A stretch of DNA of 64,000 bases, from assembly GCA_964589785.1 (NCBI GenBank), contig CAZPUQ010000002.1:124001-188000 (forward strand). Reading direction: 5' to 3'. The stretch's first letter is position 1; the number at the start of each line of letters is the position of its first letter. Below, piece by piece: positions 41,357 through 49,258 of the stretch. A model generated the notes under the pieces. It was not told where the DNA came from. It did not search any database and was given only the letters and a program-made list of their open reading frames with translations. Both the position numbers and the translations under genes were made by a program. Origin of the DNA: JAGVSR01 sp964589785 (GTDB taxonomy: Bacteria; Pseudomonadota; Alphaproteobacteria; Rhizobiales; Hyphomicrobiaceae).

Positions 41357-42862
41357 ATGAGCGAGCAGGTTTTGCAGGACGGCAAGATCTTCGTCGGCAA
41401 GAGCATCAAGCCGGAGTATCTCGACCTCAGGCTCGCCAACCGCCACGGCCTCATCACCGGCGCCACCGGCACCGGCAAGACCGTGACGCTGCAGGTCCTG
41501 GCCGAGGGCTTCTCGTCCGCCGGCGTGCCGGTGTTCGCAGCCGACATCAAAGGCGACCTGTCGGGCATCGCCGCCGTCGGCGAGCCGAAGGATTTCCTCT
41601 TGAAGCGCGCGCAGGAGGTGGGGCTCGGCGACGCCTACAAGAACCGCGCCTATCCCTCGATCTTCTGGGACGTGTTCGGCGAGCAGGGCCATCCGGTCCG
41701 CGCGACGGTCCAGGACATGGGGCCTCTGTTGCTCTCCCGGCTGCTGGAGCTCAACGAGGTGCAGGAGGGCGTCCTCAACATCGCGTTCCGCGTTGCCGCC
41801 GACGAGCGGATGCCGCTTCTCGATCTCAAAGACCTGCGCTCGCTCATGAACAACATCTCCGAGCGATCGAAGGAGATCGGAGCCAAGTACGGCAACGTGG
41901 CGACGACCTCGATCGGCTCGATCCAGCGCCGTTTCCTCGTGCTCGAGGAGCAGGGTGCCGACCAGTTCTTCGGCGAGCCGGCGCTCGACATCATGGATTT
42001 CCTGCGCGTGGCGCCCGACGGCCGCGGCGTCATCAACCTGCTTGCCGCCGACCGGCTGATGGAGAAGCCGCGCCTGTATGCGACGTTCCTGCTCTGGATG
42101 CTGTCCAAGCTGTGGATGACCTTGCCGGAGGTCGGCGACCAGCCCAAGCCGAAGCTCGTGTTCTTCTTCGACGAGGCGCATCTCCTGTTCAACGAGGCGC
42201 CGAAAGCGCTTCTGGAGCGCATCGAGCAGGTGGCCCGCCTCATCCGCTCGAAGGGCGTGGGCGTCTATTTCATCACCCAGAACCCGATGGACGTGCCGAA
42301 CTCGGTGTCGGCCCAGCTCGGCAACCGGGTGCAGCACGCGCTGCGCGCGTTCACGCCGCAGGAGCAGAGGGCGGTGAAGGCGGCGGCGACGACGTTCCGC
42401 AAGAACCCGGCTCTCGACACCGAGAAGGTGATCATGGAGATGAAGGTCGGCGAGGCGCTCGTCTCCATGCTCGAGAACAAGGGCGAGCCGTCGATGGTGC
42501 AGCGGACGCTGATCCGCCCACCGGAGGGTCGCCTCGGGCCCGTCTCCAAGGACGAGCGGCTGAGCGTCATCGAGTATAGCCCCCTATTCGGCAAGTACGA
42601 GGAGGCCGTCGATCGCGAGAGCGCGCACGAGATCCTGACGAAGCGCACCGACGCGGCCGCCGAGCAGGCGAACGCCGGCCAGGGCGGGAGCTGGACCGAT
42701 GTGATCCTTGGCGGCGGGAGCGCAGCGGGCGGATCGAAACGCGGCCAGCAGGGGATGGGCGAGATGATCGGCAAGGAGCTGCAGCGGTCGCTGTCGCGGA
42801 CCATCGCGACGACGATCAAGAACATCATTGTCGGCGCGGTGAAGGGCGGCAGCCGCCGGTGA
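41357..42862 (+). CDS. HerA-like ATPase (DUF853)
   Basis: A 501-residue P-loop ATPase of the HerA/FtsK group. RHGLITGATGTGKTVTLQVL (about 29-48) is Walker A, KLVFFFDEAHLLFNEAPKAL (about 268-287) is Walker B with the DEAH form, and GVGVYFITQNPMDVPNSVSA is the sensor region, with an arginine finger further on. The short C-terminal tail contains SKRGQQGMGEMIGKELQRSL, a helix seen in DUF853 proteins. DUF853 members are widespread in Proteobacteria with no settled role; DNA translocation is presumed. It is not beside NurA, unlike archaeal HerA, nor near known defence genes. The ATG at 41357 was chosen by family start. Confidence 0.9.
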   Translation: MSEQVLQDGKIFVGKSIKPEYLDLRLANRHGLITGATGTGKTVTLQVLAEGFSSAGVPVFAADIKGDLSGIAAVGEPKDFLLKRAQEVGLGDAYKNRAYPSIFWDVFGEQGHPVRATVQDMGPLLLSRLLELNEVQEGVLNIAFRVAADERMPLLDLKDLRSLMNNISERSKEIGAKYGNVATTSIGSIQRRFLVLEEQGADQFFGEPALDIMDFLRVAPDGRGVINLLAADRLMEKPRLYATFLLWMLSKLWMTLPEVGDQPKPKLVFFFDEAHLLFNEAPKALLERIEQVARLIRSKGVGVYFITQNPMDVPNSVSAQLGNRVQHALRAFTPQEQRAVKAAATTFRKNPALDTEKVIMEMKVGEALVSMLENKGEPSMVQRTLIRPPEGRLGPVSKDERLSVIEYSPLFGKYEEAVDRESAHEILTKRTDAAAEQANAGQGGSWTDVILGGGSAAGGSKRGQQGMGEMIGKELQRSLSRTIATTIKNIIVGAVKGGSRR

Positions 42863-42935
42863 GCGGTGGGGTGCGGTCATGCCCCCGTTGACGGGCCAGC
42901 GGGCCGCAAGATCTGAACGCAAGAAGGACAGCCTC

Positions 42936-43271
42936 GTGAGACGTGCTCCGCTCCTCGCTATGGCCGCTTTGGGCGCGGCGATCCTCGCTTCCTCCGCCGG
43001 GGCCGGCGACGAGGAGATGATCGCCAAGGGCAAGGCTCTCGTGACCGAGCGGTGCGCGCGATGCCACGCCATCGGCCTCGACGACAAGAGCCCGCACGAG
43101 AAGGCGCCGCCGTTCCGCGACGTCGTCGAGATCTATCCGAGCGAGGATCTGGCCGAGGCGCTGGCGGAGGGCATCGTCTCCGGTCATCCGGACATGCCGG
43201 TCTTCACCTTCGCGCCCCCCGAGATCGAGGCGTTCCTCGGCTATCTGAACAGCCTCGCGCAGCCGCGCTGA
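42936..43271 (+). CDS. small c-type cytochrome
   Basis: A 111-residue protein starting at GTG (42936, GAAGGA nine bases upstream). A Sec signal (LLAMAALGAAILASSAGA, cut after AGA) sends it to the periplasm. The haem site is CARCH (about 40-44) and the distal methionine lies in HPDMPVFTF (about 87). It is a class I monohaem cytochrome c, probably a soluble electron carrier for an unidentified oxidase or dehydrogenase. A start at 42879 would add a non-signal-like head and was rejected. The gene stands alone, downstream of the HerA-like gene. Confidence 0.85.
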   Translation: MRRAPLLAMAALGAAILASSAGAGDEEMIAKGKALVTERCARCHAIGLDDKSPHEKAPPFRDVVEIYPSEDLAEALAEGIVSGHPDMPVFTFAPPEIEAFLGYLNSLAQPR

Positions 43272-43390
43272 CTTCATTCCCTCTCCCAGTAACGCTGGCG
43301 CGTTGCGGGGAGAGGGGGCGCAGCGGCGCGGCATCGCGAGCGGCCTGACTTCCCTAACCCGGCGCTGACGCGCCGGCCTCTCCCGTCGTC

Positions 43391-43525
43391 GATGCGAAGC
43401 ATCGCTCCGCGATGATGCGGAGCATCGCTCCGTGATGTCGATGCGGAGCATCGCTCCGTGATGTCGATGCGGAGCATCGCTCCGTGATGATGCGGAGCAT
43501 CGCTCCGTGATGATGCGGAGAGCGT
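43391..43525 (+). repeat. palindromic 23/26-bp tandem repeat, 6 copies
   Basis: The unit GATGCGGAGCATCGCTCCG plus GTGATG-type linkers begins at 43391, 43414, 43440, 43466, 43489 and 43512; the last is partial. The period alternates between 23 and 26 bp, with an extra GTC in the longer copies. Each unit holds overlapping inverted repeats, GATGC-GGA-GCATC and GGAG-CATCG-CTCC. The first copy has two changes. No gene is nearby on either strand for over 100 bp. It is not a CRISPR array, as there are no unique spacers. Confidence 0.88.
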
Positions 43526-44508
43526 TTCCCAAGAAGCGTATCGAGACGGGGTCGACACGATCGATGGCGCATCTCTCCCAACTTCATGGCCGCCCGTGAG
43601 GCGGCCATCCAGGAGCCCATGCAACGGTTGGCGGCTTTAGCCCTGGATGGCCGGGTTGAACCCGGCCATGACGTTGAGGGTGGTTGGGCCGCTTGCCCAC
43701 CGTCATGGCAAAGTGACCAGCCATCCCAGCCGTTCACCCGAGGGAGAGGCGAGCGAGTCGCAGCGCCACACGCTGGAAGTGCGGCCGTCAAAGCAAGAGC
43801 CCGGCAAGGCTTTCGGGCCTTCCCGGGCTCGGAGCATTGGGCTCGTCCGGAGCGTTCGTTTGCGGGCTGGGATGCCGGCTTGGCGATCCATAGCAGTCTT
43901 AAGCGCTGGGCCTTGACCTGGATCCGTATGCCGCTCCGCGTTGCGCCGCTTTGTCTCCCGACCCAATCACATCAGATCATCAAAGATGCGATCCGCCTGC
44001 CAAGGAGCCTTTCAACGGGACTTCCGAAGCATACCGCGGCATGCTTCTCCCGACCGAAACCTCCGCCATCAGGCACACACGCCGATCAGCCTCTCAGCGC
44101 GGCGACTCGCAACCTCTGCTTTCGATTTCAAATTTTCCGATCGGCCGCTTCAGGGTCCATGACATGACACTGACAGCTAAATCCGCCATCTGATCCGCAT
44201 CGCGTGGAGTGCTGGCCACTCCCGAGCGATCGGATTGCCGTATCGTCATGGCCGCATCAAAGCGGCTTCGATCTACCCGGCGGAGACATTTTTCTAGACC
44301 TCCTTTCAGGAGATGGGGGAAGTCTGCGTCAGCCCCTCAGGCCTGTCAATTCACAACTCGCCCCGCCTCAGGCGGCGTGGTGCCGCCGCCACGCGCGCCG
44401 TCAATGCGCATGGTTGACGAAATGTTAAATCTCGCCCGCTAGCGTGGCGCGACGGGACATACGGAGCCCGCGTTGGCCGGCGTGCAGCAGGTACGGAGAG
44501 ACGATGCC
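43526..44508. other. about 1 kb without a supported gene
   Basis: Open frames exist on both strands but have no recognisable domain, signal or ribosome site, and codon use is unlike the neighbours. An inverted repeat, GGCCGGGTTGAACCCGGCC (about 43649-43667), matches dispersed intergenic palindromes of this order. Base composition from about 43,900 to 44,300 is lower in GC than the flanks, which may mean an old insertion or decayed gene. Nothing more can be said. Confidence 0.5.
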
Positions 44509-44799
44509 ATGAGACCGGTGCTCAGTTTCGTTTCGCTGATGGCCGTTGGGCTCATGGCGGCCAGCGCGGTTGCCATCATCGCCGCCGGCGTCGGCGGATT
44601 TTCGGCCGAGAGCGGCGCGCTGCTCGACTATCGGTCGCTGTCGATCGGCCTCGTCATCGGCCTCATGCTGTCGTGGCTGGCGCGCGTGAGCTGGGCGGAG
44701 CTGCCGCGCCGCGTGCTCACCTGGCTGTGGGCGAACGAGCGCAACTTCTATCGCGCGGCTCTCGCTCTCGTCCTTCTCGGCGTCCTCGTCTTCTATTGA
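44509..44799 (+). CDS. small membrane protein
   Basis: A 96-residue protein with three hydrophobic segments: VLSFVSLMAVGLMAASAVAI (about 3-22), LSIGLVIGLMLSWLARV (about 45-61) and AALALVLLGVLVFY at the C-terminus. A basic, aromatic loop (RRVLTWLWANERNFYR) precedes the last helix. No family recognised. The ATG at 44509 follows GGAGAGACG at a good distance. It faces glnA and shares the hairpin terminator with it. Confidence 0.62.
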   Translation: MRPVLSFVSLMAVGLMAASAVAIIAAGVGGFSAESGALLDYRSLSIGLVIGLMLSWLARVSWAELPRRVLTWLWANERNFYRAALALVLLGVLVFY

Positions 44800-44834
44800 C
44801 GATCTTGCGGCCTTCTCGCGGCGACCGCGGAGAC

Positions 44835-44863
44835 GAAAAAAGGGCGGCTCGAAAGCCGCCCTT
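44835..44863 (-). terminator. rho-independent terminator of glnA
   Basis: AGGGCGGCT and AGCCGCCCT pair around a CGAA tetraloop (44841-44862), 24 bp past the glnA stop. On the leftward strand the stem is followed by six T residues. The rightward side has only TTCCC, so it serves glnA best but can also end the facing small membrane-protein gene. Confidence 0.88.
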
Positions 44864-44886
44864 CCCGTAGTCCCCCGGAGTTGGGA

Positions 44887-46296
44887 TCAGACCGAATAGT
44901 ACATGTCGTACTCGACGGGATGCGGCGTCATCTCGTAGCGCATGTTCTCGGCCATGCGCAGCTCGATGTAGGCGTCGATCATGTCGTCGTTCATGACCCC
45001 GCCCGCCTTCAGGAACGCACGGTCCTTGTCGAGGGCGTCGAGCGCCTCGCGCAGGCTGCCGGCGACGGTCGGGATCTTGGCGAGCTCGGCCGGCGGCAGG
45101 TCATAGAGGTTCTTGTCCATCGGATCGCCGGGATGGAGCTTGTTCAGGATGCCGTCGAGGCCGGCCATGAGCATCGCGGTGAAGGCGAGGTAGGGGTTGG
45201 CGCCGGGATCGGGGAAGCGGATCTCGATGCGCTTCGCCTTCGGCGAGGAGACGTGCGGGATGCGGCAGGAGGCCGAGCGGTTGCGCGCCGAGTAGGCGAG
45301 CAGCACGGGCGCCTCGTAGCCCGGCACGAGCCGCTTGTAGGAGTTCGTCAGCGGGTTCGTGAAGGCGTTGATGGCCTTCGCGTGCTTCAGGATGCCGCCG
45401 ATGTAGAACAGGCAGGTGTCCGAGAGGTCCGCGTACTTGTTGCCCGCGAACATCGGATCACCGCCCTTCCAGATCGACTGGTGGACGTGCATGCCCGAGC
45501 CGTTGTCGCCGAAGATCGGCTTCGGCATGAACGTTGCGGTCTTGCCGTAGGCCTGCGCGACCTGGTGCACGACGTACTTGTAGACCTGCATATGGTCGGC
45601 CATCTGGATCATCGGGCCGAACTTGACGCCAAGCTCGTGCTGGGCGGAGGCCACCTCGTGATGGTGCTTCTCCACGGTGACGCCCATCTCGGTGAGAACG
45701 GAGAGCATCTCCGAGCGCATGTCCTGGCAGCTATCGATCGGCGGCACGGGGAAGTAGCCGCCTTTGACGCGCGGGCGGTGGGCCAGGTTGCCCATCTCGT
45801 AGGCCGTATCCGAGTTGGAGGGCAGCTCCGAGCTGTCGACCTGGAAGCCGACCTTGTACATGTCGGTGGAGAACTTCACGTCGTCGAAAATGAAGAACTC
45901 GGCCTCCGGGCCGAAGTAGACGGCGTCGCCGATGCCCTGCGAGAGCATGAACGCCTCGGCCTTCTTGGCGATCGAGCGCGGGTCGCGCTCGTAGGGCTGG
46001 CCGGTCGAGGGCTCGCGCACGTCGCAGAACACGGCGAGCGTCGACTGGGCGAAGAAGGGATCGATGTGGGCGGATGCGGGATCGGGCATCAGCAGCATGT
46101 CAGAGGCCTCGATGCCCTTCCAGCCCGCGATCGAGGAGCCGTCGAAGGCATACCCGTCCGTGAACATGCTCTCGTCGACGCAGGACACGTCGGCGGTGAC
46201 GTGCTGCATCTTGCCCTTCGTGTCCGAGAACCTGAGGTCCACGAACTTCACGTCCTTGTCCTTGATGAGCTTCAGGACGTCATTGACCGTCTTCAT
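44887..46296 (-). CDS. glnA: glutamine synthetase, type I
   Basis: A 469-residue dodecameric GS-I making glutamine from glutamate, ammonia and ATP. DGYAFDGSSIAGWKGIEASD (about 47-66) is the beta-grasp signature. GPEAEFFIFDDV and NGSGMHVHQSIWKGG carry the metal-ligand glutamate and histidine, with KPIFGDNGSGMHVHQS as the ATP-site signature. The adenylylation tyrosine lies in KNLYDLPPAE (about 397), so GlnE control is expected. Cotranscribed with glnB 65 bp upstream. This glnB-glnA order behind a sigma-54 promoter is standard in rhizobia and relatives. Confidence 0.97.
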   Translation of the reverse strand: MKTVNDVLKLIKDKDVKFVDLRFSDTKGKMQHVTADVSCVDESMFTDGYAFDGSSIAGWKGIEASDMLLMPDPASAHIDPFFAQSTLAVFCDVREPSTGQPYERDPRSIAKKAEAFMLSQGIGDAVYFGPEAEFFIFDDVKFSTDMYKVGFQVDSSELPSNSDTAYEMGNLAHRPRVKGGYFPVPPIDSCQDMRSEMLSVLTEMGVTVEKHHHEVASAQHELGVKFGPMIQMADHMQVYKYVVHQVAQAYGKTATFMPKPIFGDNGSGMHVHQSIWKGGDPMFAGNKYADLSDTCLFYIGGILKHAKAINAFTNPLTNSYKRLVPGYEAPVLLAYSARNRSASCRIPHVSSPKAKRIEIRFPDPGANPYLAFTAMLMAGLDGILNKLHPGDPMDKNLYDLPPAELAKIPTVAGSLREALDALDKDRAFLKAGGVMNDDMIDAYIELRMAENMRYEMTPHPVEYDMYYSV

Positions 46297-46361
46297 AAGA
46301 AATCCCCTTGATCCCTGTTTGGCGTTTCATGCGCGCGGTGCGAGGGCGCCCGCGCGGCTTT

Positions 46362-46700
46362 CTAGATCGCGTCCGTCCCGTGCTCGCCGGTGCGGATACG
46401 GATGGCTTCCTCGACGTTCGTGATGAAGATCTTGCCGTCGCCGATGCGGCCCGTCTTGGCGGCCTTTTGGATGGCTTCCACGGCCTTGTCGAGCATCTCG
46501 TCACCGAGCACGACCTCGATTTTGACCTTGGGGAGGAAATCCACGACGTACTCCGCGCCGCGATAGAGCTCGGTATGTCCCTTCTGGCGGCCAAATCCCT
46601 TGGCCTCGATCACGGTGATGCCCTGCAGGCCGATATCCTGCAGCGCTTCCTTCACCTCATCGAGCTTGAACGGTTTGATGATCGCTTCGATCTTTTTCAT
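46362..46700 (-). CDS. glnB: nitrogen regulatory protein PII
   Basis: A 112-residue trimeric sensor. The uridylylation site Y51 sits in the T loop, LYRGAEYVVDFLPK. The B loop is KTGRIGDGKIF (about 83-93) and the C loop is the end, RTGEHGTDAI. It senses 2-oxoglutarate, ATP/ADP and glutamine, and controls GlnD/GlnE/NtrB. Paired with glnA downstream, so it is GlnB rather than the amtB-linked GlnK. The promoter 59-76 bp upstream matches sigma-54. Confidence 0.96.
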   Translation of the reverse strand: MKKIEAIIKPFKLDEVKEALQDIGLQGITVIEAKGFGRQKGHTELYRGAEYVVDFLPKVKIEVVLGDEMLDKAVEAIQKAAKTGRIGDGKIFITNVEEAIRIRTGEHGTDAI

Positions 46701-46758
46701 GGGCTCCTCGGCTTCCGTTGAGCGCGGACGCGTGTCCGGCGCTCGACGCCGCGAGGGT

Positions 46759-46776
46759 TAGCACGCCACATGCCAA
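46759..46776 (-). promoter_or_regulatory. sigma-54 promoter of glnB-glnA
   Basis: On the leftward strand TTGGCATGTGGCGTGCTA carries the invariant GG and GC separated by exactly 10 bp, the -24/-12 signature of RpoN. It would start transcription near 46749, about 50 bp before the glnB ATG. An NtrC activator would be required; no clear NtrC palindrome was identified upstream. Confidence 0.72.
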
Positions 46777-46987
46777 CTCACAGACCTCTGACTTTTGGTA
46801 TGGAGTTCAAGGCGGTAGACTTCATCCGCCTGAATTTTGGCTGCGCGGCCCGACCTCGGCAGCCTACAAAATATGCAGACTGCCCGAGAAATAATCGCTT
46901 GGGTCGGGATTTGCGCCGCGCGGCCGCGGGTGTCACCACTGCCGGTGCGGCCGGTTTCCAATCTGCCCCCGGCCAGAGGATCGACGC

Positions 46988-48547
46988 ATGCCGCATCTGG
47001 AACTGCTGACCTGCGAGGAGATGGGCCGGGCCGACCGCGCGGCGGTCGCCCGGGGCGTGCCGTCTCTGACCTTGATGGAGAATGCCGGCCGGGCCGTGGC
47101 GGGCGAGGTGATGAAGCGCATGAGGCCGGGCGCCCGCATAGCCGTCCTGTGCGGGCCCGGAAACAATGGCGGCGACGGCTTCGTTGCCGCCCGGCACCTG
47201 AAGCGCGCGAGCTACGACGTCCGGCTGCATCTGATCGGCGACAGGGCGGCGCTGAAGGGCGACGCGGCCGAGGTCGCGCGCGCCTGGGACGGTCCCGTCC
47301 GGCCGATGGAGCCGGCCGCGCTGGAGAGCATGCATCTCATTGTCGATGCGATGTTCGGCGCCGGCCTCGCGCGGCCGCTTGAGGGCGTGGCCTCGGAGAT
47401 GGTTGCGGCCATCAATGCCAGCGGGTTGCCGGTCCTGGCGGTCGATGTGCCGAGCGGACTCGATGGAACGACGGGGGCCGCGACCGGGCCCGTGGCGCAG
47501 GCGACATGCACCGTGACCTTCTTCCGCAGGAAGCCGTGCCACCTGCTGATGCCCGGCCGCGCACTCTGCGGCGACGTGGTCGTGGCCGACATCGGCATTC
47601 CTGACGCTGTTCTCGCCGGCGAGGTGGCCGTCGCCACGTTCGCCGACGGGCCGGACCTGTGGACCGCCGCCCTGCCGCGCCCGGCTCTCGACGCCCACAA
47701 GTATGCGCGCGGCCATGCGCTCGTCATCTCCGGCCCGGCATTCCGTTCCGGCGCGGCACGGCTCGGCGCACGCGGCGCGCTGCGGGCGGGCGCCGGCCTC
47801 GTTACCGTCGCGAGTCCGGCCTCGGCGCTGCCCGAGAACGCCGCGCAACTGACCGCCGTCATGCTGGTGCCGTGCGACGGTCCGGCCGATCTCGCCCGCA
47901 TCCTCGAGGACACCCGCAAGAACGCGGTGCTCATCGGTCCCGGCGCAGGCGTCGGCGGAGAGACCGCCGATCTGACCGCTGTGGCCCTGAGCTCGGGCGC
48001 GGCCGTGGTCCTCGATGCCGATGCGCTGACCTCGTTTGCCGGCGGCACCGGCGAGGAGACTGGCGCCGTCGGCTTCGGCTTCACGAAACCCGCGCGGCCG
48101 GCGGACCGGACACCCCGTGCGTTGTTTTCTCTCATTGCCGGTCGAACGGACAGGCCGGTGGTCATCACTCCGCACGAGGGGGAGTTCGCGCGCCTCTTTC
48201 CGGGTCTTGTAGGATCGAAGCTCGACCGCGCGCGAGCGGCCGCGGCGCTGTCGGGGGCGGTCGTGGTGCTCAAGGGGCCGGACACGGTGATTGCGGCGCC
48301 CGGCGGGCGCGCGGCGATCAACGCCAACGCGCCGCCGTGGCTTGCGACCGCCGGGTCGGGCGACGTTCTCGCCGGCATGGTCACTGGGCTCCTGGCGCAG
48401 CGCATGCCCGTGTTCGAGGCGGCCGCTGCCGCGGTGTGGCTGCACGGTGCGGCGGCGCAGGCGTTCGGGCCGGGCCTGATCGCCGAGGACCTGCCGGAGG
48501 CGCTGCCGGAGGTTCTCGCGGCATTGCGGCCGGCGGCGCGCAGCTAG
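46988..48547 (+). CDS. nnr: bifunctional NAD(P)HX epimerase/dehydratase
   Basis: A 519-residue fusion of two repair enzymes for hydrated NAD(P)H. The YjeF_N epimerase domain (1-215) has PSLTLMENAGRAVA, the nucleotide site GPGNNGGDGFVAARHLKRAS (about 57-76) and PVLAVDVPSGLDGTTG. The YjeF_C ADP/ATP-dependent dehydratase (about 235-510) has AHKYARGHALVISGP, LIGPGAGVGGETADLT, VITPHEGEFARLFPG and ATAGSGDVLAGMVTGLLAQR. Both active regions look intact. In glnBA-containing alphaproteobacteria this gene is commonly found next to glnB, as here. Its stop overlaps the convergent thioesterase stop by 4 bp. Confidence 0.94.
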   Translation: MPHLELLTCEEMGRADRAAVARGVPSLTLMENAGRAVAGEVMKRMRPGARIAVLCGPGNNGGDGFVAARHLKRASYDVRLHLIGDRAALKGDAAEVARAWDGPVRPMEPAALESMHLIVDAMFGAGLARPLEGVASEMVAAINASGLPVLAVDVPSGLDGTTGAATGPVAQATCTVTFFRRKPCHLLMPGRALCGDVVVADIGIPDAVLAGEVAVATFADGPDLWTAALPRPALDAHKYARGHALVISGPAFRSGAARLGARGALRAGAGLVTVASPASALPENAAQLTAVMLVPCDGPADLARILEDTRKNAVLIGPGAGVGGETADLTAVALSSGAAVVLDADALTSFAGGTGEETGAVGFGFTKPARPADRTPRALFSLIAGRTDRPVVITPHEGEFARLFPGLVGSKLDRARAAAALSGAVVVLKGPDTVIAAPGGRAAINANAPPWLATAGSGDVLAGMVTGLLAQRMPVFEAAAAAVWLHGAAAQAFGPGLIAEDLPEALPEVLAALRPAARS

Positions 48548-49101
48548 GTCGCGCGTCCCGCCTGCTGCAAGGCCTCGTCGGCGGCAAGGAACGCGGCAAC
48601 ATCCGGCGTCGGGAGTGGGCTCGGCGCGCTGAGGCCGATCTCGGCCATCAGGCGGTCGATCGCCACGAACCGGCGCGCGGCGCGGTCATAGAGCCCGCCC
48701 TTGAACAGAGCGAGCGCCGCGACATGGCCCGCATGGGGACCGCTCGTGATGACGAAGCGCTGCTCCATCACGACGTGCTGAGCCTGCCAGGCCACGAGCC
48801 GCGTCTCCAGCCGGACGCTCTGCCATAGGCGCAACTCGCGGCGAAAGCGGATCTGGATGCCGCTGGCGATGGGCGTCCAGCCGTTGCGCCACGCCGGGCG
48901 CAGAAGGCCGCTGCGCGCGACGACGTCGAGGCGGCCCAGATCCATGAGCATGAGATAGCGGCCGTTGTTCATGTGTCCGGACAGGTCGAGGTCGTGCGGC
49001 CAGACGCGGAACGAGAGGTGCGATACGGCCTCGGGCAGTGCGAGCGGACGGCCGGCACGGGCCGCGATGAGGCATCGGACGAGACGCAGCCAGAGGTACA
49101 C
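48544..49101 (-). CDS. hotdog-fold thioesterase-like protein
   Basis: A 185-residue protein starting at GTG. The hotdog helix region is VWPHDLDLSGHMNNGRYLML (about 33-52), where D-L-x-x-H-M-N-N-x-R-Y is the 4HBT_2/THEM6-type signature; the Asp and Asn are the usual catalytic positions. A long beta-sheet follows (GIQIRFRRELRLWQSVRLET). The substrate is probably an acyl-CoA or acyl-ACP, not determined. Divergent from the TPR gene across 157 bp. Confidence 0.82.
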   Translation of the reverse strand: MYLWLRLVRCLIAARAGRPLALPEAVSHLSFRVWPHDLDLSGHMNNGRYLMLMDLGRLDVVARSGLLRPAWRNGWTPIASGIQIRFRRELRLWQSVRLETRLVAWQAQHVVMEQRFVITSGPHAGHVAALALFKGGLYDRAARRFVAIDRLMAEIGLSAPSPLPTPDVAAFLAADEALQQAGRAT

Positions 49102-49258
49102 GGCATCCCCGCTTGTTTGTTCGCCGAACGTGTCGTGGAAACCCCCAATCCCCCCGACCCGTCAAGGCCATAATCGGCCGGTATTGACCCCGGGGCCGGA
49201 GTCGCCCACATCGAAGTGGCGCGTGCGTCGCGCCGGAAGTCGAGCACAAGAGGCCGAG

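Noticed and set aside
43391..43525. Possible CRISPR array
   Set aside because: The repeat units are adjacent, with no unique spacers of about 30 bp, and no cas genes are in the window.
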